Translations under genes and position numbers: made by a program
Shown here: piece by piece, positions 1 through 7,401 of the stretch
Layout: the number at the start of each line of letters is the position of its first letter
Position numbering within the stretch: the first letter of the stretch is position 1
Origin: Sphingomicrobium sp.
Lineage (GTDB): Bacteria; Pseudomonadota; Alphaproteobacteria; Sphingomonadales; Sphingomonadaceae
NCBI GenBank assembly: GCA_030146725.1
Contig: JASLBJ010000195.1
Location: 1-8,614 of the forward strand
Length of the DNA stretch: 8,614 nt
Direction: 5' to 3'
Notes under the pieces: generated by a model
What the model was told of the DNA's origin: nothing
The model's database searches: none
What the model saw: the letters and a program-made list of their open reading frames with translations, nothing else

Positions 1-67
1 CGAGCACGGAGGCGCGGATGACCTCGACCGCGCTCACGTCCACTTGGGTCGCGGGGCTCTGGCTCAC
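1..67 (-). CDS. 5' end of an unidentified minus-strand gene, possibly a YfiH/PgeF-type laccase-domain protein (partial)
   Basis: An open frame enters from the left edge on the minus strand. Its likely start is a GTG at 65-67 that shares four bases (GTGA) with the TGA of the upstream acetyltransferase, a typical translationally coupled junction. Only 22 codons are visible; they begin MSQSPATQVDV and continue with VEVIRASVL. A short lead ending in a segment of this kind (V-E-V-[IL]-R-A) is what I would expect just before the conserved GVPHGF region of the YfiH/PgeF family (multicopper polyphenol oxidase-like, purine nucleoside phosphorylase/peptidoglycan editing). That family commonly sits next to lgt and the COG1565 methyltransferase in alphaproteobacteria. 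No catalytic Cys/His motif is inside the window, so the family is an inference from context and very few residues. The existence of a coding start here is better supported than its identity. Confidence 0.45.
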   Translation of the reverse strand, partial: MSQSPATQVDVSAVEVIRASVL

Positions 68-573
68 AGGCGCCTGCGCATGACGATGTCCTCGTCGGCG
101 TGGGTTCCGACCATGAAATGATAGCGGCCGACGGGCTCGAAGCCGTGGCGGTCGTAGAAGCGGCGGGCGCGGTGATTGTCGGTGAACACGGACAGATAGA
201 TTTCGTCGGCGCCGCGGCCGACCGCGGTTTCGAGCGCCCAGGCCATCAGCGCGTCGGCAGCGCCGCGGCCTTGCCATGGCCGCAGGATGTAGAATTGGCG
301 AAGCTCGATCGGGGTGCCCTGTGGCTCGAACGGCAGGGTCGGCGGGCCGAGCTTGGCGTAGGCGACCGCCTCGCCGCCGGCCTCACCGATTCGAATGCCA
401 AGGGCCGGGTCGGCGAGATCGGCGCGCCAGCGCTCCTCGGCATGGTTGACGAGAAAGGTGGCGAGGTTCTCGGGCGAGTAGAGGTGGCCGAAGGTTTCGG
501 TGAAGCTCGCCGCGCCGAGGCTGGCGATGGCGGGCGCGTCGGCCGGCGTGGCGTCGCGGAAGGCGATAGTCAT
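64..573 (-). CDS. GNAT-family N-acetyltransferase
   Basis: A 169-residue cytoplasmic acetyltransferase of the Gcn5-related superfamily, which transfers an acetyl group from acetyl-CoA to an amine; the substrate cannot be read from sequence. The N-terminus (IAFRDATPADAPAIASL) is the usual first strand and helix. The acetyl-CoA pyrophosphate-binding loop is RPWQGRGAADAL at about residues 98-109, matching the R/Q-x-x-G-x-G/A motif. The C-terminal VFTDNHRARRFYDRHGFEPVG (129-149) is the classic N-x-x-A-x-x-F-Y-x-x-x-G-F segment. I chose the ATG at 571-573 because the frame upstream has no GNAT-like residues and would overlap the methyltransferase gene by about 77 bases. No clear Shine-Dalgarno sequence is visible. 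It follows the methyltransferase stop after 19 bases and overlaps the next gene by 4, so it is very likely co-transcribed with lgt. The family is sure; the function is unknown. Confidence 0.93.
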   Translation of the reverse strand: MTIAFRDATPADAPAIASLGAASFTETFGHLYSPENLATFLVNHAEERWRADLADPALGIRIGEAGGEAVAYAKLGPPTLPFEPQGTPIELRQFYILRPWQGRGAADALMAWALETAVGRGADEIYLSVFTDNHRARRFYDRHGFEPVGRYHFMVGTHADEDIVMRRRL

Positions 574-592
574 GGGGCGAAGCCAAGGGGGG

Positions 593-1576
593 TCATGGCG
601 AGAAGCCGGCGGGCGGCGGCCACACGGCGGCATAGGCTGCGACGGTCTTGAACAGGCTGCCCATCGCATCCGGGTCCGTCAGGCGGCGGCGAGCGGCCTC
701 GATCTCGGCGGCGCGATCCGGGTGGGCGCTGGCAAGGGCCTCGGCTCGGGCTGTGATGCCGAGTCGGTCGAGCCATTCGCCTTGGGTGACGACGGCGGTG
801 ACCGCGACATTGAGCGCGCCGAGCGCGACGCCGAGCGCCTCGAAGTCGACGTGCGCGGTGAGGTCCTGCTCGCCGGGGTCGGCAAGAGCGTCGGCGAAGC
901 GGTGCTCGCGCATCGCCTGCAGGGTGTCGCCCTCCGCGGTGCGGGCGTGGCCATAATCGACGATCAGCGCGACTCCGCCGCTGTTGGCAATCAACGCGCC
1001 GAGTTGGCCGGCGACGGCGCTTCGGGCGGGCGAATCCTCGCGGATCGGGCCGTCGGGGGTGAAGGCGAGGCGGTCGGCGGTGAGGGTGACCTGGCGTTCG
1101 CTTGCGCCGACCCACTGGCGGATCGGAAGCGCGTCGAAGAATTCGTTTGCCACGGCCAGCAGCGGGCGGTCGATAGGCAGGCTGTCGAGCGAATCGTGCC
1201 AGATCGCATCGGGCAAGAGCGAACGCTGGCGTTCGCGCAGGACGGGACTGGTCTCGACCAGATGGACCTCGCCCGCGAAGCCTGCCTGGCGCAGAACCCG
1301 CAGCGCATCGGCGGCGAGCGTGCCGCGCCCGGGGCCGAGCTCGACGAGGATCGCGTCGCCGGGTGCCTGTGCGCGCTGCCAGCAATCGGCGAGACAGGCG
1401 CCCAGCAATTCGCCGAACATCTGGCTGATTTCCGGCGCGGTGGTGAAGTCGCCGGCGCTCCCGAGCGGATCGCGAGTGCCGTAATAATGCTCGTTGCAAG
1501 CGGCCATATAGGCCTCGACACTGATCGGGCCGTGGGCGGCAATCCGCTGGCGCAGCGCGATCTCGAGCGCGGTCAG
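593..1576 (-). CDS. Class I SAM-dependent methyltransferase, COG1565/NDUFAF7 family, apparent CTG start
   Basis: This protein of about 327 residues belongs to the Methyltransf_28 (DUF185) family. The mitochondrial member NDUFAF7 methylates an arginine of the complex I subunit NDUFS2, so a role in respiratory complex I maturation is plausible here but inferred. Visible features, numbered from the CTG start: the family N-terminal motif [15 protein letters not shown] (16-32), [18 protein letters not shown] (39-56), the SAM-binding glycine loop [10 protein letters not shown] (78-87), the motif NEFFDALP (144-151), and VDYGH (206-210) followed by [12 protein letters not shown] (234-245). No ATG, GTG or TTG precedes the conserved N-terminus without running over 100 bases into lgt. 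The in-frame CTG at 1574-1576 overlaps the lgt stop by 3 bases (CTGA) and is preceded by GGAGAG (1583-1588) with 6-base spacing. The next in-frame ATG (1505-1507) would cut off the GPIS motif. Confidence 0.93.
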   Translation of the reverse strand: MTALEIALRQRIAAHGPISVEAYMAACNEHYYGTRDPLGSAGDFTTAPEISQMFGELLGACLADCWQRAQAPGDAILVELGPGRGTLAADALRVLRQAGFAGEVHLVETSPVLRERQRSLLPDAIWHDSLDSLPIDRPLLAVANEFFDALPIRQWVGASERQVTLTADRLAFTPDGPIREDSPARSAVAGQLGALIANSGGVALIVDYGHARTAEGDTLQAMREHRFADALADPGEQDLTAHVDFEALGVALGALNVAVTAVVTQGEWLDRLGITARAEALASAHPDRAAEIEAARRRLTDPDAMGSLFKTVAAYAAVWPPPAGFSP

Positions 1577-2451
1577 GCGACGCTCTCCGTGCCCGCAATC
1601 GGCTCGACCCGGTGGCGGCGGTTTTTGGCCGTTGCCATCAGGTAGATGCCGCCGACGATCATCGGCACCGACAGCCACTGGCCCATGTGCAGGCCGGTCG
1701 ATTGCGCAAAGCCGACCAGCTGGCTGTCGGGCTCGCGCACATATTCGACGAGGAAGCGGAACAGGCCGTAGAAGAAGATGAAGGCGCCGGTGAGTTTGCC
1801 GGGCTCGTAGCGGGCGTTGGTGCGCCAGAACATAAACCACAGGATGCCGAACAGCACGAGGCCCTCGAGCCCGGCTTCGTAGAGCTGGCTCGGGTGGCGC
1901 GGAGGTCCGAGGATCATGTCACCGGTGCTTGCAAGCTCGGGGAAGCGGACTGCCCAGGCGACGGTCGTGGGCGCCCCCCACAGCTCATGGTTCACGAAAT
2001 TGGCAAGGCGGCCGAAGAACAGCCCGAACGGCACGACGCAGGCGACATAGTCGTGGATCCGCAGCCACGGCAATTTCTCCTTGCGAGCAAGGTAGAGGAT
2101 CCCGACCGTGGTGCCGACGACTCCGCCGTGGAACGACATTCCGCCGTCCCACAGCTTGAGGATGTCGATCGGGTTCTGGAGATAATAAGACAGATTGTAG
2201 AACAGGACGTAGCCGAGGCGGCCGCCGAGGATGATGCCGAGGGCGGCATAGAAGACGAGGTCGTCGGCATGGCGGCGGGCCATCGGCGCACCCGGTTCCT
2301 TGAGCAGCCTCAGCATGTACCAATAGCCGATGAAGATTCCGGCGAGATAGGCGAGGCTGTACCAGCGCAGCTCGAAGAAGCCGAGATCGAGCGCGACCGG
2401 GCCGACGCCGAGATCGGTCCAGGCGATTGCGTTGGAGCTGGCGGTTTGCAA
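1573..2451 (-). CDS. lgt: Phosphatidylglycerol:prolipoprotein diacylglyceryl transferase
   Basis: An inner-membrane enzyme that transfers diacylglycerol from phosphatidylglycerol to the lipobox cysteine of prolipoproteins, the first step of lipoprotein maturation. The 292-residue length is normal and the sequence shows the expected run of hydrophobic segments (seven in the family). The lgt landmarks are present in order: [12 protein letters not shown] near the N-terminus, [11 protein letters not shown] with the conserved histidine at about residue 108, the signature [13 protein letters not shown] beginning at about residue 147, HPSQLYEA, and [20 protein letters not shown] start at 2449-2451 is preferred because AGGGGG (2458-2463) lies six bases upstream. 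The only in-frame ATG (2479-2481) adds ten residues, has no ribosome binding site, and sits in the centre of an intergenic palindrome. The stop overlaps the start of the next gene by 3 bases. It is the first gene of the minus-strand operon. Confidence 0.97.
   Translation of the reverse strand: MQTASSNAIAWTDLGVGPVALDLGFFELRWYSLAYLAGIFIGYWYMLRLLKEPGAPMARRHADDLVFYAALGIILGGRLGYVLFYNLSYYLQNPIDILKLWDGGMSFHGGVVGTTVGILYLARKEKLPWLRIHDYVACVVPFGLFFGRLANFVNHELWGAPTTVAWAVRFPELASTGDMILGPPRHPSQLYEAGLEGLVLFGILWFMFWRTNARYEPGKLTGAFIFFYGLFRFLVEYVREPDSQLVGFAQSTGLHMGQWLSVPMIVGGIYLMATAKNRRHRVEPIAGTESVA
1583..1588 (-). promoter_or_regulatory. Ribosome binding site supporting the CTG start of the methyltransferase
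   Basis: On the minus strand GGAGAG lies six bases upstream of the CTG at 1574-1576, inside the last codons of lgt. It is the only good Shine-Dalgarno-like sequence near the start of this reading frame and is the main sequence evidence for the unusual start codon. Confidence 0.6.
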
Positions 2452-2457
2452 GGACTT

Positions 2458-2463
2458 CCCCCT
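2458..2463 (-). promoter_or_regulatory. lgt: Ribosome binding site deciding the TTG start of lgt
   Basis: AGGGGG on the minus strand, six bases upstream of the TTG at 2449-2451. The competing ATG thirty bases further upstream has no purine-rich sequence at the right distance. Confidence 0.6.
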
Positions 2464-2469
2464 GGATGC

Positions 2470-2491
2470 TGAGCGCCTCATAAGGGGCTCA
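2470..2491. promoter_or_regulatory. Imperfect palindrome in the lgt/ligase divergent intergenic region (possible operator)
   Basis: Arms TGAGCgCCT (2470-2478) and AGGgGCTCA (2483-2491) flank a 4-base centre, with 8 of 9 positions pairing and one G/G mismatch. It lies inside the 64 bases between the chosen start codons of lgt and the divergent ligase gene. A dimeric repressor or activator site controlling one or both operons is possible, but no regulator family is recognisable from the sequence. I could not identify convincing -35/-10 boxes on either strand. Confidence 0.35.
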
Positions 2492-2503
2492 GGTGCAAAG
2501 GCA

Positions 2504-2508
2504 AAGGA
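2504..2508 (+). promoter_or_regulatory. Ribosome binding site for the ligase GTG start
   Basis: AAGGA seven bases upstream of the GTG at 2516-2518. It favours this GTG over the GTG two codons earlier and over the ATG at 2432, which lies inside the divergent lgt coding region. Confidence 0.55.
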
Positions 2509-2515
2509 AGTGCGC

Positions 2516-4180
2516 GTGCCAAGCGATCTCGATCAACGGTTCGACAACATGCTTGCAGCCGTGACCGGGCCTGGCGGGCGGCTGGTGCTGGATACCGACG
2601 CCGAGGGGCGGACGATCGTCGCCAACTTCCCGGCGACCCTGCCGGTGTTCTTCAAGATCTTCTGCGGGCTCTACGCGGACCGCGAGGCGCTGGTTGCGGG
2701 CGAGGAGCGGTTTCTGTTTCCCGAGCTCGACGCCTGGTCCGATCGGCTCGCGCTGGCGCTGGTCGCGCGCGGCATCGCCAAGGGCGACCGGGTCGGGATT
2801 GCGATGCGCAACTGTCCGAGCTGGGTCGTCAGCTACATGGCCGTACTCAAGGCCGGCGGGGTCGCGACGCTGATCAACGGCTGGTGGCAGGCGCATGAAC
2901 TCGAGCATGCGATCGCGCTGGTCGAGCCGCGGCTGATCATCGCCGATGCACCGCGTGCCAAGCGCATCGCGGCGCTGCAGGGCGGGCATGAGCTGGTCGC
3001 GCTCGACGTGGCGCTGCCGATCGAGGCCGCGCTGGCGCCGCTGTTGCAAGCAGGCGGCGAGGGGATGAGCCTGCCCGAGGTTGGCCCCGACGACGATGCG
3101 ACGATCCTGTTTACCTCGGGCTCGACCGGGGAGGCGAAGGGCGCGCTGTCGACTCACCGGGCCGTGACGACCGCGACCTACGCCTATGCGAGCGGACTGA
3201 TGACGCTGCTTGGGCTACTGACCGCCGAGGGCCGGCCGCCGGCGGTTCCGCGGACGTTGCTCAGCGTGCCCTTGTTCCACGTCACCGGCGAGGTGCCGGT
3301 GATGCTCAACAGCTTCGTCGTCGGGCGCTGCATGGTGGTGATGGCCAAGTGGGATGCAGGTGAGGCGCTCAAGCTGATCGAGGCCGAGCGGATCACCTAT
3401 TTCGTCGGTGTGCCGACGATGAGCCTCGAGCTGATGACCCATCCCGAGCGCACGAACTACGATCTGTCGTCGCTGCGCGACATTACCGCAGGGGGAGCGC
3501 CGCGGCCGATCGCCCATGTCGAGCGGCTGCAGCAGGAGTTTCCCGAGGCGCAGCCGGCACTGGGCTATGGGCTGACCGAGACCAATGCCACCGGGTGCAG
3601 CAATTTCTGGGGCAGCTATGCGGCCAAGCCGTCGTCGACCGGGCGGCCGCAGAAGCCGTTCGTCGAGGTCGCGATCCTTGGTGCCGCCGACGAGCATCTG
3701 CCTGCCGGCGAGCGCGGCGAGGTAGCGATCCGCACCGCTGCGAACATCAAGGGCTATTGGCGTAACCCCGAGGCGACGCGGGCGGCGATCACCGACGATC
3801 TGTTCATCCGTACCGGCGATATCGGCTACCTCGACGAGGACAATTATCTGTTCATCGTCGACCGCAAGAAGGACATCATCATCCGCGGCGGCGAGAATAT
3901 CTCGGCGGCCGAGGTCGAGGCCGCCTGCTACGCCTGTCCGGAGGTGGCTGAAGTGTCGGTGTTCGGCGTGCCCGACGAGCGGCTTGGCGAAGTGCCGATC
4001 GCGATCGTGCTTCCGCGCGAGGATGCGAGTCTCGACGAGGCGGGCCTTCGCGCATTCCTCGAGGGGCGGCTTTCGGCCTTCAAGGTACCCGCGCGCATGC
4101 TGTTCACCGACGAGCCGCTGCCGCGCCTCGGCACCGGCAAGATCGACCGCGTGGCGCTGAAAGCCCAACACGGCGGCTGA
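2516..4180 (+). CDS. Class I adenylate-forming enzyme (acyl-CoA ligase-like)
   Basis: A 554-residue cytoplasmic enzyme of the ANL superfamily that activates a carboxylate as acyl-AMP and normally passes it to coenzyme A. All core motifs are present and intact: the P-loop-like [10 protein letters not shown] (about 200-209), GYGLTE (350-355), RTGD with the ribose-binding aspartate (432-435), the hinge RKKD followed by IIIRGGEN (450-461), and the C-terminal GTGKIDR with the catalytic lysine at about residue 542. Overall it resembles medium/long-chain fatty-acyl or aryl-acid CoA ligases, but the substrate cannot be named. The GTG start is chosen on the AAGGA ribosome binding site; an upstream in-frame ATG at 2432 would place the start inside lgt. 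It is divergent from lgt and probably heads the plus-strand operon, since the next gene begins seven bases after its stop. Confidence 0.93.
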   Translation: MPSDLDQRFDNMLAAVTGPGGRLVLDTDAEGRTIVANFPATLPVFFKIFCGLYADREALVAGEERFLFPELDAWSDRLALALVARGIAKGDRVGIAMRNCPSWVVSYMAVLKAGGVATLINGWWQAHELEHAIALVEPRLIIADAPRAKRIAALQGGHELVALDVALPIEAALAPLLQAGGEGMSLPEVGPDDDATILFTSGSTGEAKGALSTHRAVTTATYAYASGLMTLLGLLTAEGRPPAVPRTLLSVPLFHVTGEVPVMLNSFVVGRCMVVMAKWDAGEALKLIEAERITYFVGVPTMSLELMTHPERTNYDLSSLRDITAGGAPRPIAHVERLQQEFPEAQPALGYGLTETNATGCSNFWGSYAAKPSSTGRPQKPFVEVAILGAADEHLPAGERGEVAIRTAANIKGYWRNPEATRAAITDDLFIRTGDIGYLDEDNYLFIVDRKKDIIIRGGENISAAEVEAACYACPEVAEVSVFGVPDERLGEVPIAIVLPREDASLDEAGLRAFLEGRLSAFKVPARMLFTDEPLPRLGTGKIDRVALKAQHGG

Positions 4181-4187
4181 TTCCCGC

Positions 4188-6362
4188 TTGCCGGAACTTG
4201 ACCGGCGAACGCTGCTGATCGGCGGCGGGCTTGGCATCGGGCTGATCGTCGCCATCGCCGCGCTGCCGTGGCGAGCGGGGTCGCCGGAGGTGGAGCGGGA
4301 GGGCGAGTGGAGGCTTGGGCCACTGGTGACGATCGCGCCTGATGGGCGAGTGACGGTGGCGGTGCCGCAGGTCGAGACCGGGCAGGGCATCTGGACAGCA
4401 TTGCCGCAGATCGCAGCCGACGAGCTTGGCGCGGCCTGGCAAACGGTCGGGGTCGAGCCGGCGCGGCTTGGGGCAGGGCTTGCCAATCCGCTGGCGGGCG
4501 AACTTGGCTGGACCGATGGGCTCGGGGCGTGGCGGCGATTCCGGCTTCCGGCGGGGGCAATGCGAACCACTGCCGGATCGACGTCGGTGCGCGCGTTCGA
4601 CGGGCCGATGCGCGCGGCGGCGGCGGTTGCGCGGACGATGCTGGTCGCGGAAGCCGCCGAACGCTGGGGCGTCGATGCGGGCGAGTGCGACGCGGCTGAC
4701 GGGCGCGTGCGGCACCGGGGCAGGACGCTGGGCTTTGGCGATCTTGCCGAGGCGGCGGCGAAACGTTCCGTGCCGTCGGACGCGGAGCTTCGCCGCGGTG
4801 GCGGGCGGCTGGTGGGCAAGCCACTACCGCGACTTGACCTTGCGGCGAAAAGCGACGGCAGCTTCCGCTTTGCGGCGGACGTGCGGCTGCCCGGGATGCT
4901 GTTCGCCTCGGCCCGTCTGGCGCCGCCCGGCGGCCGGCTGGCGGGCCTTTCGCGCAAGGCTGCGGAACGCGTGCCGGGTGCGCGGGTAGTGGCCGGGCCG
5001 GGCTGGCTTGCGGTGGTGGCCGAGAGCTGGTGGGCTGCCGAGCGGGCGCTGAAGGTTGCCGACGCCCGCTTCGAGGCGCCCGCGCCGGCCGACACGCGGC
5101 CGTTGCGCGAACGGTATGAGGCGGCGCTTGGCGGGGATGAGGCCGAGCGTTGGCATGACCGCGGCGATTATGCGGGTACTGTGCAGGGATCGCGCCCGCT
5201 GGCCGCAAACTACTGGGTGGAGCCGGCGCAGCATCTCGGGCTCGAGCCGCTGGCGGCGACCGCCCGCTTGCTCGACGGCCGGCTGGAGGTGTGGGCGCCG
5301 ACGCAGGCGCCCGAACTGGCGCGGGCCGCTGCCTCGCGTGCGGCCGGCGGCGCGGAGGTCGTGCTTTACCCGATGCCGCCGGGCGAACCGGGAGGACGGG
5401 CACTCGAGGCCGACGCAATCCCGATTGCGGTCGCACTTGCCCGCGAGCTCGGGCGCCCGGTGCAGGTCAGCCTTCCGCCATCGGCAAGCCAGGCCTACGC
5501 GCCGCTGTCACCGCCGCTGCTTGCCCGGATAAGCGCGCTTGCCGGATCGGACGGGATCCCCGTCGCGTGGCGAATGCACGCGGTCACGGCCGGTGGGCTC
5601 GACGCGGCAATCACTCGGATGGCTGGCGCCGAGGACATATTCACGCTGGGAACGGCGTCGCTCGACGGCTCGGTCCCGCCTTATGCCATTCCCAGCCTGG
5701 CGGTCGACGCGACGCACGCGCGCGTGCCGTTCCGAACCGGCTACATGCGCGGGCATCCGCAGCGACCGTTCGTGTTCGCAATCGAAAGCTTCGTCGACGA
5801 GCTTGCGCGGGCGGCCGGGCTCGAGCCGCTGGCCTTTCGAATGGCGATGCTGGGTGGGAATCCGCGGCTTGCCCGCTGCGCGCAGGCTGCCGCGTCGCAA
5901 GCGGGTTGGGACGGGGGCGGGGCGGGCAGCAGCATGGGCCTGGCCGCAGCCTCGCTGTTCGGATCGCACATCGCGCTGGTGGCCAGCGCGACCATCGGGG
6001 CCGACCAGTCGATCGCGGTCCACCGACTGGTCGCTGCCGTCGACTGCGGGCGGATCGTCAATCCCGGGCTGTTGCGCCAGCAAGTGGAAGGCGGGCTGTT
6101 GTGGGCGCTTGGCCTCGCCGCCGTGTCCGCGCCGGAGTTCACGGGCGGGGTTGCCCGCGCCCGCCCGCTTGGGCAACTCGGCCTGCCGCGGATCGCTCGG
6201 ACACCCGAGATCCTCGTCGAGCTGATCGGGAGCAACGCCGCACCCGGCGGGGTCAGCGGACTTGGTCCGGCAATCCTTGCGCCCGCGCTCGCCAACGCGA
6301 TCCATGCAGCGACGGGACGAAGGCTGCGCAGCCTGCCGTTCGACCCTATGGCGGTGGGATGA
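4188..6362 (+). CDS. Degenerate xanthine dehydrogenase-family molybdopterin-binding subunit (IorB-like), Tat-like N-terminus
   Basis: This 724-residue protein is related to the large molybdenum subunit of isoquinoline 1-oxidoreductase/aldehyde oxidase-type hydroxylases. An N-terminal LDRRTLLIGG followed by a hydrophobic stretch (about residues 9-26) looks like a twin-arginine signal or anchor, suggesting a periplasmic location. Recognisable family blocks: VETGQG (62-67), ELGRPV, FAIESFVDELARAAG (from 530), VDCGRIVNPGLLRQQVEGG (from 618), and APALANAIHAATGRRLRSLPF at the C-terminus. Several active-site motifs are altered. The usual GGGFGRR is replaced by PGEPGGR (398-404), a W-S-R-E-D-type segment is missing, and the terminal GGVGEPG motif reads GGVSGLG (687-693), losing the catalytic glutamate. 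No iron-sulfur or FAD subunit lies nearby. The TTG at 4188 is the start used, without a clear ribosome binding site. The stop overlaps hemH (ATGA). Family membership is firm; enzymatic activity is doubtful. Confidence 0.85.
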   Translation: MPELDRRTLLIGGGLGIGLIVAIAALPWRAGSPEVEREGEWRLGPLVTIAPDGRVTVAVPQVETGQGIWTALPQIAADELGAAWQTVGVEPARLGAGLANPLAGELGWTDGLGAWRRFRLPAGAMRTTAGSTSVRAFDGPMRAAAAVARTMLVAEAAERWGVDAGECDAADGRVRHRGRTLGFGDLAEAAAKRSVPSDAELRRGGGRLVGKPLPRLDLAAKSDGSFRFAADVRLPGMLFASARLAPPGGRLAGLSRKAAERVPGARVVAGPGWLAVVAESWWAAERALKVADARFEAPAPADTRPLRERYEAALGGDEAERWHDRGDYAGTVQGSRPLAANYWVEPAQHLGLEPLAATARLLDGRLEVWAPTQAPELARAAASRAAGGAEVVLYPMPPGEPGGRALEADAIPIAVALARELGRPVQVSLPPSASQAYAPLSPPLLARISALAGSDGIPVAWRMHAVTAGGLDAAITRMAGAEDIFTLGTASLDGSVPPYAIPSLAVDATHARVPFRTGYMRGHPQRPFVFAIESFVDELARAAGLEPLAFRMAMLGGNPRLARCAQAAASQAGWDGGGAGSSMGLAAASLFGSHIALVASATIGADQSIAVHRLVAAVDCGRIVNPGLLRQQVEGGLLWALGLAAVSAPEFTGGVARARPLGQLGLPRIARTPEILVELIGSNAAPGGVSGLGPAILAPALANAIHAATGRRLRSLPFDPMAVG

Positions 6363-7366
6363 TCCCCGAATCGCCCCATCCGCAGATCCCGCCGCCCAAG
6401 GTCGGCGTGCTCCTCATCAACCTCGGAACGCCCGATGCGCCGACCGCCGATGCGGTGCGGCGTTATCTCGCCGAATTCCTGAGCGATCCGCGGGTGATCG
6501 AGATTCCGCGGATCGCGTGGAAGCCGATCCTGCACGGCATCATCCTGCGCACCCGGCCGGCCAAGTCGGCGCATGCCTATGGCCAGGTGTGGACCAACGA
6601 GGGCTCGCCGCTGATGGCGATCAGCGTTCGCCAGACGCAGGCGCTGCAGGAGCGGCTCGGGGCCGGCGTAATGGTCGAGCAGGCGATGCGCTATGGCACG
6701 GCGTCGATCGCGGCGGCGCTGACCCGCATGACTCAGGCGGGCGTGACGCGGGTGCTCGCGGCGCCGCTTTATCCGCAATATTGTGCGGCGACGACGGCGA
6801 GTGCCAATGACGCCTTGTTTGCGGCGGTTGCGGCACGGCGGTGGCAGCCGGCGCTGCGCACCCTTCCGCCTTATCATGACGATCCGCGCTACATCGAAGC
6901 GCTGCGCGCCGATCTCAGCCGCCAGCTCGAGGCGCTCGAGTTCGAGCCCGAGCGGCTGCTGCTGAGCTTTCACGGCATGCCGCAGCGGACGCTCGAGCTT
7001 GGCGATCCGTACCACTGCCACTGCCAGAAGACCGCGCGGCTGCTTGGCGATGCGCTTGGACGGCCGGTCGACATTGCGTTCCAGTCGCGGTTCGGGCGAG
7101 CGAAGTGGCTGGAGCCTGCGACGGACAAGGTGCTCGAGGCGTATCCGGGCGAGGGCGTGAAGCGCATCGCAATCGCTGCGCCGGGTTTCTCGGCCGATTG
7201 CCTCGAAACGATCGAGGAACTGGGGATTCGCGGGCGCGAGTCGTTCATCGCCGCCGGCGGAACCCATTTCGCGCGGCTCGACTGCCTCAACGATTCGGCT
7301 GACGGCATGACCATGCTGGAGCAGCTGATCGGCCGCGAGCTTGATGGATGGGTGCCCCGGACCTAG
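6359..7366 (+). CDS. hemH: Ferrochelatase
   Basis: The terminal enzyme of protohaem synthesis, which inserts Fe2+ into protoporphyrin IX at the cytoplasmic membrane surface. The 335-residue length is typical for bacterial HemH. Visible landmarks: VGVLLINLGTP near the N-terminus (15-25), AYGQVWTNEGSPL, EQAMRYG, APLYPQY, LLSFHGMPQRT with the catalytic histidine at about residue 205 (equivalent to His263 of human ferrochelatase), DPYHCHCQKTA, FQSRFGRAKWLEPAT, and PGFSADCLETIEELG with the acidic residue at about 283 (equivalent to human Glu343), followed by AAGGTHFARLDCLND. The ATG at 6359-6361 overlaps the upstream stop (ATGA), so translation is probably coupled to the molybdenum-subunit homologue. 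The gene lacks a strong ribosome binding site of its own, in keeping with coupling. Nothing suggests truncation or loss of function. Confidence 0.97.
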   Translation: MIPESPHPQIPPPKVGVLLINLGTPDAPTADAVRRYLAEFLSDPRVIEIPRIAWKPILHGIILRTRPAKSAHAYGQVWTNEGSPLMAISVRQTQALQERLGAGVMVEQAMRYGTASIAAALTRMTQAGVTRVLAAPLYPQYCAATTASANDALFAAVAARRWQPALRTLPPYHDDPRYIEALRADLSRQLEALEFEPERLLLSFHGMPQRTLELGDPYHCHCQKTARLLGDALGRPVDIAFQSRFGRAKWLEPATDKVLEAYPGEGVKRIAIAAPGFSADCLETIEELGIRGRESFIAAGGTHFARLDCLNDSADGMTMLEQLIGRELDGWVPRT

Positions 7367-7388
7367 ACCGCCTCTCGCAAGAAAACAG

Positions 7389-7394
7389 AAGGAG
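7389..7394 (+). promoter_or_regulatory. phaB: Strong ribosome binding site for phaB
   Basis: AAGGAG seven bases before the ATG at 7402-7404, in the 35-base gap after hemH. It is the best Shine-Dalgarno match in the window and fixes the phaB start, ruling out the longer in-frame start at 7348 inside hemH. Confidence 0.75.
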
Positions 7395-7401
7395 AGGATC
7401 A

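Noticed and set aside
574..669. Longer GNAT protein starting at 669
   Set aside because: The extra 32 residues are unlike any GNAT N-terminus and overlap the methyltransferase gene. The ATG at 573 gives a normal family start.
1577..1840. Methyltransferase start at the upstream ATG at 1840
   Set aside because: This would put 88 extra codons inside lgt in another frame. The added peptide is Arg/Pro-rich and not family-like.
3215..5095. Minus-strand open frame of 626 codons antisense to the ligase and the molybdenum-subunit homologue
   Set aside because: Its product is Arg/Pro/Ser-rich low-complexity sequence with no family motif, whereas the plus strand carries intact ANL and molybdenum-subunit motifs. 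Long antisense frames are expected in high-GC DNA.
5291..6358. A 356-codon N-terminal extension of hemH or a fusion protein
   Set aside because: The extension is out of frame with the real molybdenum-subunit gene, is rich in Arg/Gly/Ala, and precedes the normal ferrochelatase N-terminus. The ATGA junction at 6359 explains the true start.
7348..7401. phaB start at 7348
   Set aside because: It overlaps hemH and lacks a ribosome binding site, while the ATG at 7402 follows AAGGAG and gives the standard SDR N-terminus.
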